From the NCBI GenBank assembly GCA_038237435.1, contig JBBRYT010000001.1, forward strand, positions 397,408 through 461,407: a stretch of 64,000 nt of DNA. The letters run 5' to 3'. The notes under the pieces were generated by a model. That model was not told the DNA's origin, did not search any database, and worked only from the letters and a program-made list of their open reading frames with translations. This document shows positions 58,901 to 64,000 of the stretch, piece after piece; the first letter of the stretch is position 1, and every line of letters starts with the position of its first letter. Source of the stretch: JACCTI01 sp038237435. GTDB taxonomy: Bacteria > Verrucomicrobiota > Verrucomicrobiia > Chthoniobacterales > UBA10450. The translations under genes and the position numbers were made by a program.

Positions 58901-61752
58901 GCCTGGACGGGGTATTCGTCGCCGGAATAGAAACCCCAACTGGCCGAGGAGATAACGGTCCCGCCGTTGATGAGATCGCCGAGGGCCCGCAATTTTCCGG
59001 TGGAGATCGTACCCGCGTTGACCAGGTTATTCATCCGCAACTGGACTCCGCCGTTGATTACCCCGTAGTTGAAAACATTTCCGTTCGTGAACAATGAAGC
59101 CGTCGAGACGAAGTCGAGACGTCCATTGACGCGCAGGTTTTGCGGGCTGACCGAATTGCCCCGCACCAGGACCGGACAACTCACGACCGCATCGTCATTT
59201 GGACCAGGCACTGGAGCGTTGGGGCCGCCCCAGGTACACGGGCAGTCCCACCAGCCGGGCGTGCAGGTGTTGTTAGGGCACGTCGGCTGGTAACCACAGC
59301 TACCGGAGCCTCCGGGGCCGCCGCCGGACTGAAAAAAGCTCCGGCCATTGGTGACGTAGAACCCGCGGCCGTGCGTGGCGACGGTGAAGTAGCCTGCGGC
59401 CCAAAAAACTTCCTCGACCGAGACGTTCGCGGGGCCGCCTTGCGGCAACTGCCAGGTCGCGCCCGCGTCTTCGGAAGCGAAGAGACCGATCTCTGTGCCA
59501 ACATAAATTTGATCCGGATTCGCGGGACTGTAAGCCAGCGTGTGGACGGGAACGTCGGGCAAGGCCGTCGCTCCGCTGCCGGTGAGGTCGCTCCAGGTCG
59601 CGCCCAGATCCTTGGTCACATAGACATTATCCGGCGAGAACCCGCCGAAGGTCGCGTAGATCCAGTTGGGCGACCTCGTCGTATCGATGACCAGGCGCGT
59701 GACAAATCGCGAGGGCAATGGCGCCGCGCTGATCCGACTCCAGGTTCGCGACGCCGCGGTGCCATTTGTCGTGATAAATATCTGGCCATCGTTGTGACCG
59801 ACCACCACGAGATCGGAATTAGCCTGAGCCACCGCGATCGCACTGATGCGTGGGGTGGGATTCGGGTCGGCGCCTGGTGCGGGCGGCAAGGGATCAGCCG
59901 GTGGCTTGATCTCGGTCCACGTGGGGGCGGGAGCGGACTTCACATTATTGCTCCGCCACAAGCTGAGCGCGCCCGCCCACATCCGGTCGGCGTTGTTTGG
60001 GTCGAGAATGAAGGGCGCGACGAAGTTGGCCGACGAGGCGTCCGTGATCCCGGCATTAATGCGGCTGAAAGATACGCCCCCATTGCTGCTGCGGGCGATC
60101 AGCAGGCGCGGGTACTCGACATAGACGTAGGCCGGATCGGTAGGATCGGCCGCCACAAACCCTCCGTCGCCCTCGGCGCCGACCGGTGTGTCCCACGCCT
60201 GAGAATTGTAGAACGGCGTATAGCTGGCGTCGGGAGGGTTGCGGAGACTCCCATTGTCCTGCGTCCCACCGATAAGGACGAGATCGGGCGTGATCGTGCC
60301 ACTGAAAAATTGCGTGATGCCGAGGTAATTGTTGAGGCTCACCCAGCCATTGGTTTGACCGACCCCGAGGACGTCGTCGGTGCGGAAAATGCCGCCGTCG
60401 TTGCCGAAATAAACGCGCCGGTTGGTCGTGTTGTTGAACCCGGGGGCTTGGACAATGATGTGGTGATCGGCATGGAGCGATTGGCCCTGACAAGGGCCAT
60501 GTTGTCCGGATGCACATTGCCACCGGCTTATTTTTGCGAAGGTTGCTCCGGCGTTAGTGCTGCGCCACAAATCGATCCCGCCGACGATGACAGTATTCGC
60601 ATCGAACGGATCGACCCAGAGGGCATTATCGTACCAGCCTTGATTCCCCGCACCCGGCGTCGCATCCCTAAAGAAATTCGTGCCAGTGTTGACGCGGGTA
60701 TAGGTTTGGCCGCCGTTAACGCTCCGGTAAAGGTCCCCGTCGTTATTGTTCACCGCGGCAAACACGACCTGCTGATTTGTAATGCTCGCGTAAGCCAGCT
60801 CGACTCGTCCATTCGTGCTGTTGGTTCCGCCGTAGCTAATCTCTGGATCAAAGGTTGCCTTAGCCCAGTCTTGGCCACCGTTCGTGGTATAGAACGCCTG
60901 CCCCAATTGTCCCGCGACCGCTTGCGCGCTGTCGCCGGGGCGGAAATCCAGGTCCATCGTGCTCGAGATACCTTTCTGCACCCAGGTGGCGCCTCCATCC
61001 GTCGATCGAGCAACGCCTCCGTAGGTGGCTGCCAGGATCGTGCCGCCATCCGGCGAGATTGTCAGCCGATTGACGTAGAACCAAAAGTCCGGACAGGGCG
61101 TCGATCCCAGACCGCACCCGGGCGGGGGCGGAACAATCGCGGGGTTCGTGCTGGCCAGGAGGTTCCACGTCACACCGCTGTCTGTGGACTGGAATATGCC
61201 CATGCCACGGAGTCCGTCGGAACTGCTGTTAAAGCCCTCGCCAGTACCCGCGTACATGACGTTCGGATTCGCCGGGCTGATGACCATGGTTGCAACGGCG
61301 AGGTTCGCGAAAAAGTCGGTCACCGGCGCCCAAACGGCTCCCGCATTGCTCGAATACCAGATGCCGCCGCCCACACTTCCCACCCACATGCGGGCGGAGT
61401 CGATCGGATGAATGACGATCGAGCGGATGCGGCCACCGACATTGTCGGGACCGATCGGGACCCAATCGTTCGGCATGATCTTCGCCACCGCCAACCCCTT
61501 CCCCTCAGCCGCCCGGCGCACCAGCGCTTGCTTCATCACTTCCATCTGCGCCTTCCCCTTCAAGAGTCCGTCCGCTGGAATCTTTCCGTTCTCGTCCCGC
61601 AATTGGAGGTTTCGGAACCGCATTGCTTCGTCCGGTTGATCCGGCCGAAGCGCATCCCTGTCGTCGTCCTCGAATAGCGCGATGGCCGCTGGCTTCCCGG
61701 CTGGCGTATAAAAAATCGCAGCAGCGCCGAACAGCGTTCCGACAAAAATCAA
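55993..61752 (-). CDS. very large secreted beta-propeller (sortilin/BNR-like) and beta-helix protein
   Basis: A 1919-residue exported protein. After a hydrophobic start (IFVGTLFGAAAIFY), residues of about 95-830 carry sortilin/BNR-type repeats with sTDGGxTW-like units (GVARSTDGGATWVQKG, SGVTWNLLAS, LGATWSDLTG). A long beta-rich middle follows. At about 1445-1475 a Thr-Pro tract precedes a CSLREA-like segment (VVNTNDSGPGSLRQAI) and a right-handed beta-helix-like region (NNRIGGTTPGAGNILSANGY). The last 70 residues form an FYR-type domain shared with the glycine-rich protein. The annotated start is TTG without a ribosome site; GAGGAG lies just before an ATC at 61773. Confidence 0.8.
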   Translation of the reverse strand: MIFVGTLFGAAAIFYTPAGKPAAIALFEDDDRDALRPDQPDEAMRFRNLQLRDENGKIPADGLLKGKAQMEVMKQALVRRAAEGKGLAVAKIMPNDWVPIGPDNVGGRIRSIVIHPIDSARMWVGSVGGGIWYSSNAGAVWAPVTDFFANLAVATMVISPANPNVMYAGTGEGFNSSSDGLRGMGIFQSTDSGVTWNLLASTNPAIVPPPPGCGLGSTPCPDFWFYVNRLTISPDGGTILAATYGGVARSTDGGATWVQKGISSTMDLDFRPGDSAQAVAGQLGQAFYTTNGGQDWAKATFDPEISYGGTNSTNGRVELAYASITNQQVVFAAVNNNDGDLYRSVNGGQTYTRVNTGTNFFRDATPGAGNQGWYDNALWVDPFDANTVIVGGIDLWRSTNAGATFAKISRWQCASGQHGPCQGQSLHADHHIIVQAPGFNNTTNRRVYFGNDGGIFRTDDVLGVGQTNGWVSLNNYLGITQFFSGTITPDLVLIGGTQDNGSLRNPPDASYTPFYNSQAWDTPVGAEGDGGFVAADPTDPAYVYVEYPRLLIARSSNGGVSFSRINAGITDASSANFVAPFILDPNNADRMWAGALSLWRSNNVKSAPAPTWTEIKPPADPLPPAPGADPNPTPRISAIAVAQANSDLVVVGHNDGQIFITTNGTAASRTWSRISAAPLPSRFVTRLVIDTTRSPNWIYATFGGFSPDNVYVTKDLGATWSDLTGSGATALPDVPVHTLAYSPANPDQIYVGTEIGLFASEDAGATWQLPQGGPANVSVEEVFWAAGYFTVATHGRGFYVTNGRSFFQSGGGPGGSGSCGYQPTCPNNTCTPGWWDCPCTWGGPNAPVPGPNDDAVVSCPVLVRGNSVSPQNLRVNGRLDFVSTASLFTNGNVFNYGVINGGVQLRMNNLVNAGTISTGKLRALGDLINGGTVISSASWGFYSGDEYPVQAKNISIGEGGYFVAEGVLCTGNLVIGTNGSLHVLSSSTQSPAKEALFLYGNATNLGFLDVRGELALSYGSGSPGLHTLSGSGEWKLGAFTVGDRFDPRFGGDAVASLGSDVTIDVTGLPAFANNSMVISTQATIKLNGHALYLNTSSLWNYGQIDVGAGALNLNSPSIKLGETSGSYRSPGLGPPGFVGNGAVNLSRDGNIFLEAFLDTCQPSFHLLSGTVDGRMGMTVGGAFTVAQGATFNINTGTLRLTGDATIDGTLSKTPGTPLGSTLSFSGATFTNNGSVSGDKFDFNYRYDAVPRNQTIAGTGAWPGARLVRVGFPNAATNLALANDMTLNWTELSIYGGSTIQTGAFTLTMPCSTTFDPSSPQYINGEIIGTVRRTGIGSCGGAIQFGNLFTSLQFNSGTPPNEVIISASLTPPAGLTGAVLRNYSITPIGGSGYSATLRLHYLDMELNGNTESSLQLYRNDGTSWNAQGATARDATDNWVEYVGVTQFSPWALASPPTPTPTPTPTPTPTPTPSPTPACDNLNSIVVNTNDSGPGSLRQAILDSNACGQPTTIGFNITGPATISPAAPLPSITNSVTVNGINRNGGDRVVLDGGNINANRYGLKILASNCTVRGLVIIRFYFGGIDLESHNNVIENCYIGTDITGTLTMGNGGEGIALCGNNNRIGGTTPGAGNILSANGYVGLGVYCGTGNVVQNNYIGTNPAGANLGNAYAAMEIDASNTTVGGTTAGAGNTIAFNAEGGIVFYDGTGNAIRGNSIYSNGGLGIDLGGNGVTPNDIGDADSGPNNLQNYPVLTASPGADEVTATLNSTASTTFTVEFFSNAACDSSGYGEGTRFLGTTSVATSPAGAASLTFKLPSVVGTGSSITSTATDASGNTSEFSACVQVTPLRIQSVQRLPGGQMLLRGIGVPNQTQTVEIFSNLSGTAMPATYSIFANAQGEWEYQDLGQSGLTMRFYRLRYP
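57359..57390 (+). repeat. GGGGTT hexanucleotide tandem repeat within the propeller gene
   Basis: Five runs of four G separated by TT (57359-57390), preceded by degenerate copies back to about 57341. On the coding strand it encodes the Thr-Pro linker. A unit of six bases keeps the frame, so slippage would only change linker length. The G-rich strand can form a G-quadruplex. Confidence 0.85.
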
Positions 61753-61894
61753 TAGTGCGGCGACGAACTTGATAAGAACTCCTCATACGATGAAAGCGAC
61801 AAACCCGCCGCAAAGCGATCATCAAAGTTTCAACAAAAACACGGGCAATTATTGTTGTCGTCTCCCGTGATCGCCGTGTGGTTCAATCCTCTCG

Positions 61895-62470
61895 ATGCGG
61901 GCCTCCTCGCCTTCTCCCCAGGAAGTCACTGACCTGCTGACCAAAACTGGCTATTGGCAGGGCGCCCAACTGAATGAAGTGGCGCCGCTGGTTTATGAGG
62001 AGCTGCGCCGGCTCGCCCATCGTTACATGCGGAGTGAACGATCGGACCACACCCTGCAAGCCACCGCGCTGGTGAACGAGGCGTATCTGCGTCTCGCGCA
62101 CAAGACCACTCCGCACTGGCAGGATCGCACGCATTTTTTCGCCGGGGCCGCGCGCATGATGCGGCACATCCTGGTCGATCACGCGCGCGCTCGGCAACGG
62201 GCGAAACGCGGCTCGGGTGCGGTAAATGTAGAGTTAACGGAAACGGCCCTGCTCGTCGAAGCGCAGGCCGAGCAAGTGATCGATTTGAGTGAAGCGCTGG
62301 AAAAACTAGCCGAGCGCGATGGCCGCGCCAGCCAGGTGGTCGAGCTAAAGTATTTCGGCGGGATGAACTACGACGAAATCGCGGCGGTGCTGGACGTCTC
62401 GGCCATCACCGTGCGCCGCGACTGGGAATTTGCCAAGGCCTGGCTGCACAAGGAACTGACGACCCGTTGA
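61895..62470 (+). CDS. ECF-type RNA polymerase sigma factor (TIGR02999-like)
   Basis: A 191-residue sigma factor with region 2 (LVYEELRRLAHRYMRSERSD, HTLQATALVNEAYLRLAHK, FFAGAARMMRHILVDHARAR) and region 4 (QVVELKYFGGMNYDEIAAVL, then VSAITVRRDWEFAKAWL). The HTLQATALVNEAYLRL sequence is diagnostic of the planctomycete/verrucomicrobial/acidobacterial TIGR02999 group. These genes usually sit beside Ser/Thr kinases, as here (kinase start 126 bases downstream). No anti-sigma factor is seen; kinase-based control is inference. Confidence 0.92.
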   Translation: MRASSPSPQEVTDLLTKTGYWQGAQLNEVAPLVYEELRRLAHRYMRSERSDHTLQATALVNEAYLRLAHKTTPHWQDRTHFFAGAARMMRHILVDHARARQRAKRGSGAVNVELTETALLVEAQAEQVIDLSEALEKLAERDGRASQVVELKYFGGMNYDEIAAVLDVSAITVRRDWEFAKAWLHKELTTR

Positions 62471-62478
62471 GTTTCCTG

Positions 62479-62571
62479 CCCGCGAATCACGCGAATGGAC
62501 GCGAATGAAAAACGGCAGGAGCGGCATGGTTAGGGCTTCAGTAATTGGCGGCCATTCGCGTGATCCGCGGG
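62479..62571. repeat. 93-bp inverted-repeat element between the sigma factor and the kinase
   Basis: A 20-base left end (62479-62498, beginning CCCGCGAATCACG) and a 20-base right end (62552-62571, ending GATCCGCGGG) are inverted repeats with one mismatch, enclosing 53 bases. GCGAAT triplets repeat within the left end. No gene lies inside. The layout suggests a miniature REPIN/MITE-like element, unrelated in sequence to the REPIN at 42.3 kb. Confidence 0.75.
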
Positions 62572-62596
62572 CCAAACTTCGGTTGCCGCAATCGTT

Positions 62597-64000
62597 GTGA
62601 AACCGAACGCCGAGACGCTGAAAGAAATCTTCCACGCCGCGCGCGAGCTGCGTGCGGAGGAGCGAAAGGCTTTCCTCGATCAGGCCTGCGGCAAGGTCGA
62701 CGAGTTGCGGCGGGAAATTGACGCTCTCCTCGAGTCTGATCGCCAGGCGGATGGTTTCATCGCGGATCCGCCGGCGCACTTGGCCGCGGAACTTTTCGGT
62801 AGCTCGGAAGGCTCGGCCGATGTCGGACGGACCATCGGCCAATACAGAATTCTCGAAAGCATCGGCTCCGGCGGGATGGGGACAGTCTATCTCGCGGAGC
62901 GCGCGGACCAGCAATTCAAAATGCAGGTCGCGATCAAGCTGATCAAACGCGGAATGGACACCGACCAGGTCCTGCGGCGCTTCCAGCATGAGCGGCAAAT
63001 TCTTGCTTCGCTCGAACACGCGAATATCGCGCGCCTTCTCGACGGCGGAACGACCGACGACGGGCTCCCATACTTCGTGATGGAGTATATCAAAGGCGAG
63101 CGGATCGATCATTACGCGGAAAAGCAACGTCTCTCGGTCACCGCGCGTCTCGAGTTATTCCGGCAGGTCTGCGGCGCGGTCTCTTACGCGCATCAAAATC
63201 TCGTGGTTCATCGCGATCTGAAGCCTTCGAACGTCCTCGTCACTCCGGAGGGCGTCCCAAAACTGCTCGATTTCGGCATCGCGAAAATCATCCAGGCCGG
63301 CGACGAAGCGGAGGTGCTTGCAACCATGACCGCGATGCCGGCGATGACACCGGAGTACGCCAGCCCCGAGCAAATCGACGGCGCGCACGCTACCACTCTC
63401 AGCGATGTCTACAGCCTCGGTGCAGTGCTCTTCGAATTGCTGAGCGGCAACCCACCTTACCGCCTGCAGAATCGTACCCCGCAGGAAATCGCGAAGGCGA
63501 TTATTACCACACAACTTGAGAAACCGAGCGCGAGAGTGAACCGCGCAGAAGATGCACGGTGGCTGCGCGGCGATCTTGATAACATCGTGCTAATGGCGAT
63601 GCGTCGAGATACCGCGCGTCGTTACCGCTCCGTCGAACAATTCTCGGAGGACATCCGCCGTCATCTTGCGGGCCGTCCGGTTATCGCGCGCGCGGACACG
63701 TTGTCGTATCGCGCCGGAAAATTTTGGCAGCGCAACAAACTCGCCGTTTCCGCCGCGGCGCTGCTCTTTCTCACGCTCGTAGGCGGAATCGTGTCTACGG
63801 CCTCGCAGGCCCACCGAGCCCGTACTGAACAAGCGCGAGCCGAGCGGCGCTTCAACGAAGTGCGCAAGCTGGCGCACTCCGTTCTCTTCGATTACCACGA
63901 CGCGATCAAGGCACTCCCCGGCGCGACCAAAGTACGGGAACTACTGGTCAGAGATGCGCTCAATTACCTCGATAGCCTCGCGGGCGAGGCGCACGGCGAC
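62597..64000 (+). CDS. membrane serine/threonine protein kinase, C-terminus cut by the window edge
   Basis: Hanks-type kinase, 468 codons visible, start GTG at 62597 without a clear ribosome site. An N-terminal helical region of about 80 residues precedes the kinase domain: IGSGGMGTVYLAER (glycine loop), VAIKLIK (catalytic Lys), VVHRDLKPSNVLVTPEG, LLDFGIAKI and EYASPEQ. A membrane helix follows near residue 385 (LAVSAAALLFLTLVGGIVST). A helical, probably TPR-containing part then runs off the edge (ARAERRFNEVRKLAHSVLFD). It pairs with the ECF sigma gene upstream. Confidence 0.92.
   Translation, partial: MKPNAETLKEIFHAARELRAEERKAFLDQACGKVDELRREIDALLESDRQADGFIADPPAHLAAELFGSSEGSADVGRTIGQYRILESIGSGGMGTVYLAERADQQFKMQVAIKLIKRGMDTDQVLRRFQHERQILASLEHANIARLLDGGTTDDGLPYFVMEYIKGERIDHYAEKQRLSVTARLELFRQVCGAVSYAHQNLVVHRDLKPSNVLVTPEGVPKLLDFGIAKIIQAGDEAEVLATMTAMPAMTPEYASPEQIDGAHATTLSDVYSLGAVLFELLSGNPPYRLQNRTPQEIAKAIITTQLEKPSARVNRAEDARWLRGDLDNIVLMAMRRDTARRYRSVEQFSEDIRRHLAGRPVIARADTLSYRAGKFWQRNKLAVSAAALLFLTLVGGIVSTASQAHRARTEQARAERRFNEVRKLAHSVLFDYHDAIKALPGATKVRELLVRDALNYLDSLAGEAHGD

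Noticed and set aside
59140..61677. An 845-codon open frame on the + strand, antisense to the propeller gene
   Set aside because: Its protein is low in recognisable motifs and mirrors the codon bias of the minus-strand gene, whose repeats and domains are clear. Long antisense frames are common in high-G+C DNA.

Overview
The window reads as a chromosomal segment of a high-G+C Gram-negative bacterium, most likely a member of the Verrucomicrobiota (Chthoniobacterales/Spartobacteria-like soil lineage). This placement is inference. It rests on an adjacent DUF1501/DUF1800 pair, a TIGR02999-type ECF sigma factor beside a serine/threonine kinase, large secreted proteins ending in an FYR(L/V)..P C-terminal domain, RNase HIII and HemQ. 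There is no rRNA operon, no CRISPR array and no prophage. One tRNA (Ser-GGA) is present.

Layout. 1-8.9 kb: a truncated sugar-phosphate transferase, aroD, a LON-domain protein, a dGTPase-like protein, the pyruvate dehydrogenase operon pdhA-pdhB-pdhC, rpsT and an L,D-transpeptidase. 8.9-16.8 kb: a membrane GT2, a hybrid sensor kinase, an HU protein, a DUF4388 protein, rnhC and mutY. 16.8-23.1 kb: a dense + strand run yicC-gmk-coaC-coaB, a 22-residue lysine-rich micropeptide, then suhB-like, ispF, cysS and a left-handed beta-helix protein. 23.1-32.6 kb: TPR protein, tRNA-Ser, hemQ, a rhomboid-like protein, gcvT-gcvH, and the DUF1501/DUF1800 pair. 32.6-38.7 kb: xseB-dxs, then an ArsR-methyltransferase fusion divergent from metK-ahcY with a candidate operator between them. 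38.8-42.5 kb: an accessory-looking stretch with mtfA, a Gp37/Gp68 protein and its TcmP partner, a decayed REP-associated transposase and an intact REPIN. 42.5-52.3 kb: a glycine-rich secreted protein, a glycan/lipid cluster (GT2, toroid-like protein, flippase-like protein, GT-C-like protein), an isoaspartyl peptidase and a cupin. 52.3-64 kb: GT2, rpsO-pnp with a structured leader, a 1.9-kilo-residue beta-propeller protein, an ECF sigma factor and a truncated Ser/Thr kinase.

The most striking signal is a dispersed short motif, consensus about GCCTAACGARTGG, found on both strands. By eye I count about 39 exact copies of its 8-base core CCTAACGA, where about 2 are expected by chance, and about 16 exact copies of the 11-mer GCCTAACGAGT, where far fewer than one is expected. 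It occurs in all reading frames of real genes, provides the stop codon of at least seven genes, and at two gene junctions holds both the stop and the next start codon. In density, mixed orientation and occasional hairpins it resembles the DNA uptake sequences of Neisseriaceae and Pasteurellaceae. It is absent from about 38.0-42.8 kb, the stretch that looks accessory.

Translational coupling is common: many genes overlap through ATGA, GTGA or CTGA. One such overlap implies a CTG start for the flippase-like gene.
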